Positions 1-5,687 of a stretch of 5,687 nucleotides of DNA are shown here, in pieces. Position 1 is the stretch's first letter. Each line of letters opens with the position of its first letter. The stretch is taken from positions 1 through 5,687 of the forward strand of contig CALKJX010000177.1 in the NCBI GenBank assembly GCA_937995555.1, written 5' to 3'. The notes beneath the pieces were generated by a model. The model saw only the letters and a program-made list of their open reading frames with translations, had not been told where the DNA came from and searched no databases. A program made the position numbers and the translations under genes. The DNA comes from an uncultured Elioraea sp. Its GTDB lineage: Bacteria > Pseudomonadota > Alphaproteobacteria > Acetobacterales > Acetobacteraceae.

Positions 1-912
1 GCGCAGATAGGGATCGGCGACCTGGCGCATGCGCGCGCGCAGCTCCGCCAGCACACGCTCCACGGCCGCCTCGGCGGTCAGCCCGTCGCGCACCACCGCG
101 GCGATCCGCCCCAGCCAGCCCTGATCCGCGGCGATCAGCCGATAGGCCTCCAGCACCTCGCGCGGCTCCTGGCCGGCCGCGCGGGCGGGGCCCTCCAGCA
201 GCGCATCGACCGCGCGCTGCATCGCCTCCGTCGCCGCTTGCAGCCGCCGCAGCTCCGCCTCGGGATCGTCGGCCAGCACCGCGCGCGGCGCCGCGCGCCG
301 CCCATGCCGCAGCACCGGCCCCACGACGATGCCCGGCGTCAGCCCCACCCCCTCGAAATGCCGCGCCAGCGAGCCTGGCAGGCTGACTGCCACCTCCTCG
401 GCGGCGGAACGGGCGCCGTGCAGCATCTCGGCGAGCAGCATGCCGACTGTCTCGAGCGCCTCGACCTCGTCCTCGGCGTAGCGGCGCGGCGCGCGGTTCT
501 GCACCGCGATCACGCCCAGCACCTCGGCCCCGCGCAGCACCGGCACGGCGAGCATGGAGGCGAAGGGCTCCTCGCCGGTCTCGGGGCGATAGGCGAAGGC
601 CGGATGGTTCTGCGCGTCGGGCAGGTTGAGCGGCCGCGCCTCGGCCGCCGCGCTGCCGACGATGCCCTCGCCGACGCGCAGCCGCGTGCGGCGCACGGCC
701 TCCGGTCGCAGCCCCTCGGTGGCGGCGAGTTCCAGGATCTCGCCCGGGCGCATCACATAGACCGAGCAGACCTCGGCGACGAATTCAGCGGCGACGAGGC
801 GGACCAGTCCGTCGAGACGTGGGGCGAGGTCGGTCGCGCGCACCATCAGGCGGCGCAGGCGCGCAAGCAGTCGTCTTGGGGTGGTCGGGGCTTCCTTCGA
901 GGTTGCCGCCAC
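1..912 (-). CDS. ptsP: Phosphoenolpyruvate-protein phosphotransferase PtsP (EI-Ntr), N-terminal 304 residues, partial
   Basis: PtsP is the cytoplasmic first enzyme of the nitrogen-type phosphotransferase system. It takes phosphate from PEP and passes it to NPr and then EIIA-Ntr; its GAF domain senses nitrogen status in known members. The visible part has a short basic leader, then a GAF domain at about residues 25-165 (VAEVCSVYVMRPG, LRVGEGIVGSA, FASMLAVPVLRG, VLGVIAVQNR). From about residue 175 it enters the N-terminal domain of PEP-using enzymes (GVGLTPGIVVGPV, then a helical stretch ending ADPYLR at the window edge). The phosphohistidine, PEP-binding and C-terminal barrel parts lie beyond position 1. 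No ATG exists between the upstream gene's stop (925) and Met23 at 846, and homology begins before Met23, so I chose the GTG at 912. Its ribosome site is weak, which suggests translation coupled to the upstream gene 12 bases away. Family assignment is firm; the exact start is less so. Confidence 0.93.
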   Translation of the reverse strand, partial: MAATSKEAPTTPRRLLARLRRLMVRATDLAPRLDGLVRLVAAEFVAEVCSVYVMRPGEILELAATEGLRPEAVRRTRLRVGEGIVGSAAAEARPLNLPDAQNHPAFAYRPETGEEPFASMLAVPVLRGAEVLGVIAVQNRAPRRYAEDEVEALETVGMLLAEMLHGARSAAEEVAVSLPGSLARHFEGVGLTPGIVVGPVLRHGRRAAPRAVLADDPEAELRRLQAATEAMQRAVDALLEGPARAAGQEPREVLEAYRLIAADQGWLGRIAAVVRDGLTAEAAVERVLAELRARMRQVADPYLR

Positions 913-924
913 CGCTCGCGCGGC

Positions 925-1974
925 TCACTCGGCCGCCGCGGAGAGCGCGGACGGATCGCCGCGCGCCATCAGCGCCGCGATCGCCTGGTCGACCAGTTCG
1001 GCGATGATCTCGGCGGTCGGCTGCTCGCGCGTCACCATGCCCACACTCTGCCCTGCCATGAGGCTGCCGTTCTCGACATCGCCCTCGATCACCGCGCGGC
1101 GGAGCGCGCCGGCCCAGAAGTGCTCGATATCGAGCTGGGCCTGCTCCTTGGCCAGTTCGCCCGCCTTGAAGCGGCGTATCACCTCGGCCTGGTGCTCCAT
1201 GAAGCGCTTCGTGCCCTCGTTCACCAGTGCGCGCACGGGGATCACCGGAAAGGCCGGGTCGAGCTGCACGGTCGGCACGGCCTCGCGCGCGGCGGCACGG
1301 ATGAAGGCCTGCTTGAAGCGCGGATGCGCGATCGATTCGGTCGCGCAGACGAAGCGTGTGCCGAGCTGGCAGCCCGCGGCGCCCATTTCGAGATAGGCGA
1401 GGATCGCCTCGCCGCGCCCCAGGCCGCCGGCGACGAACACCGGCACCTCGCGCAGATGCGGCAGGATCTCCTGGGCGAGCACGGTGAGGCTCACGGGCCC
1501 GATATGTCCGCCCGCCTCGGCCCCCTCGATCACCAGCGCATCGGCGCCGGAGCGCACGAGCTTCTTGCCGAGCGCCAGCGCCGGCGTGAAGCAGACGAGC
1601 TTCGCGCCCCCGTCCTTGATGCGCCGGATCGCGGGCCCAGGCGGGATGCCGCCGGCGAGCACGATGTGCCCGACCGCGTGGTCGAGGCAGACGCCGATCA
1701 GCGCGTCGAGCTCGGGATGCATGGTGATCAGGTTCACGCCGAACGGCTTGTCGGTCAGCGCCTTCGTGCCGGCGATCTCGGCATCCAGCAGCGCGGGCGA
1801 CATCGAGCCGCAGGCGATCACGCCGAACCCGCCGGCGTTCGAGATCGCCGCGACCAGGTGGCGTTCGCTCACCCAGCTCATCGCCCCGCCCAGGATCGCC
1901 GCGCGCGTGCCGAGGAACTCGGTGCCCCGCTTCCAGAGCGCGGCGAGACGGGCCTCCGCCTCGGCGCGCGTCAT
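925..1974 (-). CDS. FMN-dependent nitronate monooxygenase / FabK-like enoyl-ACP reductase family protein
   Basis: This 349-residue protein is a TIM-barrel flavoprotein of the nitronate monooxygenase (2-nitropropane dioxygenase) family. Flavin-site motifs are visible: LGGAMSWVSERHLVAAISNA then GGFGVIA (residues 28-54), DKPFGVNL (75-82), EAGGHIGP with the conserved His157, VFVAGGLGRGEA (179-190) and GAAGCQLGTRFVCATES (198-214). The tail LRRAVIEGDVENGSLMAGQS (291-310) resembles, from memory, the C-terminus of FabK, the flavin enoyl-ACP reductase of Gram-positive bacteria. The activity could therefore be oxidation of alkyl nitronates, a quinone- or NADH-linked reduction, or an enoyl reduction; sequence alone does not decide. 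There is no signal peptide or membrane segment, so it is cytoplasmic. Its ATG lies inside the lysC stop (ATGA, 1974-1971), and ptsP follows after 12 bases, so it is the middle gene of an operon. The start is secured by the overlap and by full family length. Confidence 0.88.
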   Translation of the reverse strand: MTRAEAEARLAALWKRGTEFLGTRAAILGGAMSWVSERHLVAAISNAGGFGVIACGSMSPALLDAEIAGTKALTDKPFGVNLITMHPELDALIGVCLDHAVGHIVLAGGIPPGPAIRRIKDGGAKLVCFTPALALGKKLVRSGADALVIEGAEAGGHIGPVSLTVLAQEILPHLREVPVFVAGGLGRGEAILAYLEMGAAGCQLGTRFVCATESIAHPRFKQAFIRAAAREAVPTVQLDPAFPVIPVRALVNEGTKRFMEHQAEVIRRFKAGELAKEQAQLDIEHFWAGALRRAVIEGDVENGSLMAGQSVGMVTREQPTAEIIAELVDQAIAALMARGDPSALSAAAE

Positions 1975-3191
1975 GCGGCGGCGTCCAGCCCGTAGGCCGT
2001 GTGCAGGGCGCGCACCGCGAGCTCGGTCGCCTCCTCGCGGATCAGCACCGAGATCTTGATCTCGGAGGTGCTGATGACCTCGATGTTGATGCCGCGCTCG
2101 GCGAGCGCCTTGAACATCGTGTTGGCGACCCCGGCATGGGTGCGCATGCCGACCCCCACCACCGAGATCTTCGCCACGCCGGGATCGGCGATGAGTTCGG
2201 CGAAGCCGACCTTCCCGCGTGCCTGCTCCAGAACGGACTGGGCGCGCGCGAGGTCCGCGCGGCCGACCGTGAAGGTCATGTCGGTGGTGCCGTCGGCCGA
2301 GACGTTCTGCACGATCATGTCGACGTTCACGTTGGCGCTCGCGAGCCCGCCGAACACGGCCGCTGCCACGCCCGGCCGGTCGGGCACGCGGCGCAGCGTC
2401 ACCTTGGCCTCGTCGCGCGAATAGGCGACCCCGCTGACCAGTTCCTTTTCCACGATCTCGTCCTCGTCCACCACCAGCGTGCCGGGCTTTTCCTCGAAGG
2501 AGGATAGCACCTGCACGCGCACCCCTTGCTTCATCGCGAGCTCGACCGATCGGGTCTGGAGCACCTTGGCCCCGACCGAGGCGAGTTCGAGCATCTCCTC
2601 GTAGCTGATCCGGTCGAGCTTGCGCGCCTTCGGCACGATGCGCGGATCGGTCGTGTAGACCCCATCGACATCGGTGAAGATGTCGCAGCGATCGGCCTTC
2701 AGCGCGGCGGCGAGCGCCACCGCCGAGAGGTCCGAGCCGCCGCGGCCGAGCGTGGTGACCCGGTTGTCCGGCCCGAGCCCCTGGAAGCCGGCCACCACCG
2801 GCACCTGCCCGATCGCCATCCGCTTGAGCAGTTCCGCGCTCTCGATCCTGTCCACCCGCGCCTTGCCGTGCGCGCCGTCGGTGCGGATCGGGATCTGCCA
2901 GCCCTGCCAGGAGCGCGCATCGACGCCGATCGTCTGCAGGGCGATCGCGAGCAGGCCTGTGGTTACCTGCTCGCCGGTCGCGACAACGGTGTCATACTCG
3001 CGCGCGTCGTGCAGCGGCGAGAGCTCCTGGCACCATTTCACGAGCTGGTTGGTCACCCCGGCCATGGCCGAGACCACCACCGCGACCTCGTGGCCGGCCT
3101 CGACCTCGCGCTTGACGCGGGTCGCGACGGTGCGGATGCGGTCGAGATCGGCGACGGAGGTGCCGCCGAACTTCATCACGAGTCGGGCCAT
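1971..3191 (-). CDS. lysC: Aspartate kinase (aspartokinase)
   Basis: LysC phosphorylates aspartate with ATP, the committed first step toward lysine, methionine, threonine and diaminopimelate. The 406-residue length is normal for the monofunctional alpha-type enzyme. The N-terminal kinase domain (about 1-245) carries KFGGTSV (7-13), VVVSAMAGVTNQL (38-50), the ATGEQV motif (71-76), GFQG (135-138), TLGRGGSDLSA (147-157) and FTDVDGVYTTDPRIV (172-186). Two C-terminal ACT domains follow (about 263-335 and 340-406), marked by QNVSADGTTDMTF and NIEVISTSEIKISVLI, the allosteric region for lysine and/or threonine feedback in this family. The ATG at 3191 gives MARLVMKFGG; a second ATG at 3176 would place Met directly before Lys7 and is less likely. 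No good Shine-Dalgarno precedes 3191. It is the first gene of the minus-strand operon and is divergent from ubiG. The same frame stays open far upstream as a GC artefact, but homology begins only here. Confidence 0.97.
   Translation of the reverse strand: MARLVMKFGGTSVADLDRIRTVATRVKREVEAGHEVAVVVSAMAGVTNQLVKWCQELSPLHDAREYDTVVATGEQVTTGLLAIALQTIGVDARSWQGWQIPIRTDGAHGKARVDRIESAELLKRMAIGQVPVVAGFQGLGPDNRVTTLGRGGSDLSAVALAAALKADRCDIFTDVDGVYTTDPRIVPKARKLDRISYEEMLELASVGAKVLQTRSVELAMKQGVRVQVLSSFEEKPGTLVVDEDEIVEKELVSGVAYSRDEAKVTLRRVPDRPGVAAAVFGGLASANVNVDMIVQNVSADGTTDMTFTVGRADLARAQSVLEQARGKVGFAELIADPGVAKISVVGVGMRTHAGVANTMFKALAERGINIEVISTSEIKISVLIREEATELAVRALHTAYGLDAAA
2451..2465 (-). promoter_or_regulatory. 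Possible internal ribosome-binding site and GTG start within lysC (beta subunit)
   Basis: On the minus strand the bases GAGGA (2465-2461) sit 7 bases before an in-frame GTG (2453-2451, Val247). Starting here would give a 160-residue product made only of the two ACT domains, beginning VEKELVSGVA. Bacillus and Corynebacterium aspartate kinases make such a beta subunit from an internal start at about the same domain boundary. Here it is inference from position and motif. GAGGA-like strings arise by chance in Asp/Glu-rich coding sequence (VDEDEIVEKE), so confidence is modest. Confidence 0.35.
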
Positions 3192-3207
3192 GCCGGGTCC
3201 GGGTACG

Positions 3208-3237
3208 TTGCGCGCGGGGGTCCGGGCGACACATAAC
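3208..3237 (+). promoter_or_regulatory. Candidate sigma-70-type promoter for ubiG
   Basis: TTGCGC (3208-3213) is followed after 18 bases by CATAAC (3232-3237). This would start transcription near 3244, upstream of a strong GGGAGG ribosome site (3261-3266) that lies 6 bases before the ubiG ATG. Its -10 overlaps the candidate -10 of the divergent lysC promoter on the opposite strand. It is a consensus match only, with an 18-base spacer. Confidence 0.35.
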
Positions 3238-3258
3238 GGCCGGGGATCGGGGCGGCAA
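3231..3258 (-). promoter_or_regulatory. Candidate sigma-70-type promoter for lysC operon
   Basis: On the minus strand TTGCCG (3258-3253) is followed after 16 bases by TTATGT (3236-3231). This would start transcription near 3224 and leave about 33 bases of leader before the lysC ATG. The -10 match lies in the only AT-rich patch of the gap. The call rests on weak consensus matches and placement alone. The leader is too short for a lysine riboswitch. Confidence 0.35.
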
Positions 3259-3272
3259 CCGGGAGGTCGCGC

Positions 3273-3980
3273 ATGAGCACGGTGTCGGCGGCGGAGACGG
3301 CCAAGTTCGGCGCCCTTGCCGATCGCTGGTGGGACCCGGACGGGCCGATGCGACCGCTGCATCGGATGAACCCCCTGCGCACGGGCTGGATCGCCGAGCG
3401 CGTCGCCGCCGCCGGGCTCGCCTGGCCGGGGCTCCGGCTGCTCGAGGTCGGCTGCGGCGCGGGGCTCGCGGCCGAGGAGTTCGCCCGGCGCGGCGCGTCC
3501 GTGACGGCGATCGACGCCTCGGCCGAGGCGATCGCGGCGGCGCGGCTGCACGCCGAGCAGGGCGGGCTCGCGATCGACTACCGGATCGCCGCCCCCGAGG
3601 ACCTCGCCGCCGAGGGAGCGAGGTTCGATGTCGTGGTCGCGCTCGAGGTGATCGAGCACGTCGCCGACCGCGACGCCTTTCTCGCCGCCGTCGCCGCGCT
3701 GACGCGGCCGGCCGGGCTCGTCTTCCTCTCCACCCTGAACCGCACCGCGCGCTCGTTCCTGCTGGCGAAGGTGGGGGCGGAGTACCTGCTGCGGCTGCTG
3801 CCCGTCGGCACGCATGACTGGCGGGCCTTCGTCACCCCCGCCGAACTTGCCCGGGCGCTGCGCCGCGCCGGGCTTGCCGTGACCGACAGCGCCGGGATGA
3901 CCATGCAGCCGCTGACGGGCACCTGGCGCGAGAGCCGCGACCTCTCGGTGAACTACCTGATCGCGGCCCGGCGGGGGTGA
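3273..3980 (+). CDS. ubiG: Bifunctional ubiquinone biosynthesis O-methyltransferase UbiG
   Basis: UbiG performs both O-methylations in ubiquinone synthesis, using S-adenosylmethionine on the 2-polyprenyl-6-hydroxyphenol and 3-demethylubiquinol intermediates, at the inner face of the cytoplasmic membrane. The 235-residue length fits the family. The typical N-terminus is present (residues 8-35: ETAKFGALADRWWDPDGPM, then LHRMNPLR). The class I methyltransferase core follows: SAM-binding LLEVGCGAGLAAEEFARRG (56-74), VTAIDAS with the acidic ribose-binding position (77-83), FDVVVALEVIEHV (118-130) and FLSTLNRT (151-158). The segment around 163-180 (LLAKVGAEYLLRLLPVGTHD) is typical of UbiG and includes the region implicated in lipid contact. 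The ATG is supported by GGGAGG 6 bases upstream. The gene is divergent from lysC, and its stop overlaps the next gene by four bases (GTGA). Confidence 0.96.
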   Translation: MSTVSAAETAKFGALADRWWDPDGPMRPLHRMNPLRTGWIAERVAAAGLAWPGLRLLEVGCGAGLAAEEFARRGASVTAIDASAEAIAAARLHAEQGGLAIDYRIAAPEDLAAEGARFDVVVALEVIEHVADRDAFLAAVAALTRPAGLVFLSTLNRTARSFLLAKVGAEYLLRLLPVGTHDWRAFVTPAELARALRRAGLAVTDSAGMTMQPLTGTWRESRDLSVNYLIAARRG

Positions 3981-4448
3981 GCGGACGCGTCCGGCCCGCA
4001 GCGGCGGCGGACCTGGAGACCGTCGCGGCGATCCACGCCCGGGCCTGGCGCGACGCCGATGCCGGGCTGATCCCGGAACCCGGCGCCACCGGCATCTGGC
4101 ACGGACTCGACGGTGCGGGCGTGCCGGCCGGCTTCGTCGCCGGCGGGCCGCGGCGGCCGGACGGCCCCGACGCCGAGGCGGAGTTCCACGCCCTCTGCGT
4201 GCTGGCACGGGCGCGAGGGCAGAGGCTCGGGCGGGCGCTGATGGCCCGAGGCCGTCCGGTTCCTGGCCGCCGAGGGCTCCGCCTCGCTCGGCCTTCGGGT
4301 GCTCGCGGTCGATGACGGCGCCATCGCCTTCTGCCGCCGCCCCGGCGCGGTGCCCGGCCCGACCCCGAGCTTCGCCATCGGGCCGGTCACCCTGGTCGAG
4401 GCGGCGATGCTCCGGCCCGGCCTGACTGCGCTCGCCGTCTCGCTCTGA
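3977..4448 (+). pseudogene. GNAT-family N-acetyltransferase, broken by a single-base frameshift
   Basis: The first frame opens at a GTG overlapping the ubiG stop and reads VRPAAAADLETVAAIHARAW (residues 5-24), the usual start of a GNAT enzyme that moves acetyl from acetyl-CoA to an amine; the substrate is unknown. It continues to FHALCVLARARGQ and LGRALMAR (70-91), the acetyl-CoA-binding motif A region. It then becomes an Arg/Gly/Pro-rich shadow and stops at 4315. Removing one G at 4250-4251 restores AVRFLAAEG, LGLRVLAVDDGAIAFCRR and a tail ending LTALAVSL at the TGA 4446-4448, giving a normal 156-residue protein. Within motif A, the position expected to be the first glycine of the phosphate-binding loop is Arg83 (AGG, 4223-4225). 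The gene is therefore either inactive in this strain or affected by a sequencing error. The frame relationship is seen directly; loss of function is inferred. Confidence 0.8.
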
Positions 4449-4571
4449 CCGCCGGGACGTTTCCGGTCGACAGCGGGGGCCCGGCTGTGTAGGAATATAG
4501 TCCGAGAACGGGAGACGTGCGTCCTGCGCGTCACCTCCCGGCCCGCCTCCCCCCTGTCCGAAGGACTTCCC
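4449..4571 (+). other. Intergenic leader upstream of the sensor kinase
   Basis: This 123-base gap holds a small AT-rich patch (TGTAGGAATATAG, 4488-4500), the most plausible -10 region for the downstream kinase, although I see no convincing -35 at normal distance. A hairpin follows (separate entry). A GAAGGA ribosome site (4560-4565) lies 6 bases before the ATG at 4572. I see no coding potential, repeat or RNA gene in it. Confidence 0.5.
4509..4540 (+). other. Stem-loop in the kinase leader
   Basis: CGGGA (4509-4513) pairs with TCCCG (4536-4540). After a 3-base bulge (4533-4535), GACGTGCG (4514-4521) pairs with TGCGCGTC (4525-4532) using two G-T wobbles, closing a 3-base TCC loop. This gives 13 pairs in total. 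No T-run follows, so it is not a standard Rho-independent terminator. It may be a leader structure, an end point for the ubiG-GNAT transcript, or chance in GC-rich DNA. Confidence 0.4.
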
Positions 4572-5687
4572 ATGACCGCCATGCCGCGGTCCGTCGGCAC
4601 GCCCTCGCCCCAGGCCGTGCTGGCGGACATGTCCGCCTCCGCCCGCAAGCTCAACCGCTGGATCGGCCTCATCCTCGCCGGCCTGGTGGTGGCGCCGGTC
4701 CTGACCGCGGCGGGCGGGGCCTCCTGGCTGCGCGCGATCGCGGTGTCGGAAGGGCGCGAACGGCTCGCCGAGGTGCTGGCCATGGCGGCGCAGCACAGTG
4801 CGACCGTGTTCCAGGTGAACAGCGAGATCGCCCGCCAGGTGGCCGCCGCGGCCGCGGACCGCCCGGCCGAGGGGCTGCGGCTCGATGCAAGGCTGCACGC
4901 GCGGCTGTCCGAGATGGCGGCGCGCCATGCCCATGTCACGGCGATCGCCATCACCGATGCCGAGGGGCGGATCCTCGTGCACTCGCACGCCTTTCCGGCG
5001 CCCGAGGCGGCGCGGCTGGCCCTGCCGGAGACCGACCTGCGCGCTGCCGCCGCGACCGGTGGGATCGCGCTGACGCCGCCGCGGCAGGACCCGATCGGCG
5101 GGACACTGGCCTTCGGCCTCGTCGTGCCGCGCTTCGAGCAGGGCGGGCTCGCCGGTGCCGTGGTGGTGGCGACCGGCAGCGACTATCTCCAGCTGGCCTA
5201 TGGCGACCTCGCCCCGGTCAGCGACTTCACCGTCTCCTGGGTCGGGCGCGATGGCTGGCTCCTCTCGCGCCGGCCCGGGCTCGAGACCCCGGTGCGCCTC
5301 GATCCCGCGACCGCCCAGATGCGGGCGATGCAGGCCGGTGCCACGCACGGCACCTTCGATGGGCCCTCGCCGGTGGACGGGGTGTACCGCCTCTCCGCCT
5401 GGCGCATGCTGGGCGACTGGCCGGTCGCGGTGACGGTGGGCGGCGGACGGTCGGGGCTGGCGGCCGCGCATGACCGCGTCGCCATCGCCTTCGCGCTCGC
5501 CCTGATCGCCGCCTCGGCCGCGATCGGCGCGCTCGCCTTCGCGCTCCGCCGCGCCGCCGGCCAGCACGCCGCGCTGGTCGAGTGCGTGATCGACGCCGAC
5601 GCCGCGCGGCGCAAGGCCGAGGACCAGCTGCACCAGGCGCAGAAGCTGGAGGCGGTGGGCCTGCTCACCGGCGGTGTGGCGCACGAC
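4572..5687 (+). CDS. Membrane sensor histidine kinase with extracytoplasmic PDC/dCache-like sensor, N-terminal 372 residues, partial
   Basis: The protein has a short cytoplasmic start, then a first membrane helix at about residues 30-50 (WIGLILAGLVVAPVLTAAGG). A roughly 250-residue extracytoplasmic region follows (about 52-300) that looks like a tandem PAS-type (PDC/dCache) sensor: a long first helix, then VTAIAITDAEGRILVHS (122-138), GLAGAVVVATGSDYLQ (192-207) and FTVSWVGRDGWLLSRRPG (219-236). A second helix spans about 303-325, then a charged linker (ARRKAEDQLHQAQ). The window ends in the HisKA phospho-acceptor box KLEAVGLLTGGVAHD, with His371 the predicted phosphorylation site. The ATPase domain, and possibly a receiver domain as often seen with this H-box type, lie outside. 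The start is supported by GAAGGA 6 bases upstream. Ligand and partner regulator are unknown. A gap of 123 bases and a hairpin suggest it has its own promoter. Confidence 0.88.
   Translation, partial: MTAMPRSVGTPSPQAVLADMSASARKLNRWIGLILAGLVVAPVLTAAGGASWLRAIAVSEGRERLAEVLAMAAQHSATVFQVNSEIARQVAAAAADRPAEGLRLDARLHARLSEMAARHAHVTAIAITDAEGRILVHSHAFPAPEAARLALPETDLRAAAATGGIALTPPRQDPIGGTLAFGLVVPRFEQGGLAGAVVVATGSDYLQLAYGDLAPVSDFTVSWVGRDGWLLSRRPGLETPVRLDPATAQMRAMQAGATHGTFDGPSPVDGVYRLSAWRMLGDWPVAVTVGGGRSGLAAAHDRVAIAFALALIAASAAIGALAFALRRAAGQHAALVECVIDADAARRKAEDQLHQAQKLEAVGLLTGGVAHD

Noticed and set aside
25..43. Alternating GC/CG run (GCGCATGCGCGCGCGC) with Z-DNA potential
   Set aside because: It lies within ptsP coding sequence and is explained by Arg/Ala codons in GC-rich DNA.
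238..1995. 585-codon open frame on the plus strand opposite ptsP and the flavoprotein
   Set aside because: Arg/His/Ala/Gly-rich product without motifs, opposite two clearly conserved genes; a usual artefact of very high GC.
3192..3240. Lysine riboswitch upstream of lysC
   Set aside because: The whole divergent gap is 81 bases, too short for the lysine aptamer, and no matching structure is visible.
4240..4260. Programmed ribosomal frameshift in the GNAT gene
   Set aside because: No slippery heptamer or clear stimulatory element; a single-base indel is the simpler explanation.
3953..4954. 333-codon minus-strand open frame across the GNAT gene and the kinase start
   Set aside because: No recognisable motif; explained as antisense shadow. 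The restored GNAT frame accounts for the region better.
4517..5473. 318-codon open frame on the plus strand overlapping the kinase start
   Set aside because: Arg/Gly/Ala-rich shadow of the kinase frame, which has a ribosome site, membrane helices and an H-box.
3192..5684. Long upstream minus-strand extension of the lysC frame, opposite ubiG, the GNAT gene and the kinase
   Set aside because: Homology starts at MARLVMKFGG; the extension is low-complexity and antisense to conserved genes.

Overview
The window is a very GC-rich, densely coded stretch of bacterial chromosome with third codon positions almost always G or C. Gene content (PtsP of the nitrogen-type PTS, a fused-ACT aspartate kinase, UbiG) and the protein style point to an alphaproteobacterium, most likely Rhodospirillales/Acetobacteraceae. 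That placement is inferred from family resemblance and not from a database search.

Layout. Minus strand, read right to left: lysC (3191-1971), then a FabK/nitronate monooxygenase-like flavoprotein (1974-925) overlapping lysC by an ATGA, then ptsP (GTG at 912, running off the left edge). The tight spacing (4-base overlap, then a 12-base gap) indicates one operon linking aspartate-family amino-acid synthesis, a flavin oxidoreductase and the first enzyme of the nitrogen PTS. Plus strand: ubiG (3273-3980) starts 81 bases from lysC in the opposite direction, and a GNAT acetyltransferase gene overlaps its stop (GTGA at 3977). The GNAT gene is broken by a single-base frameshift near 4250. After a 123-base gap holding a strong hairpin, a membrane sensor histidine kinase begins at 4572 and runs off the right edge just after its phospho-acceptor histidine.

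The 81-base lysC/ubiG gap is the control point. Candidate promoters for both directions share the only AT-rich patch there (about 3231-3237).

No RNA gene, CRISPR array, insertion sequence or phage feature is visible. The region reads as ordinary chromosomal housekeeping sequence and I see no clear new biological system. The items most worth checking are the disrupted GNAT gene, a possible internal translation start in lysC that would yield a separate ACT-domain subunit, the FabK-like character of the 'nitronate monooxygenase', the shared divergent promoter and the leader hairpin upstream of the kinase.
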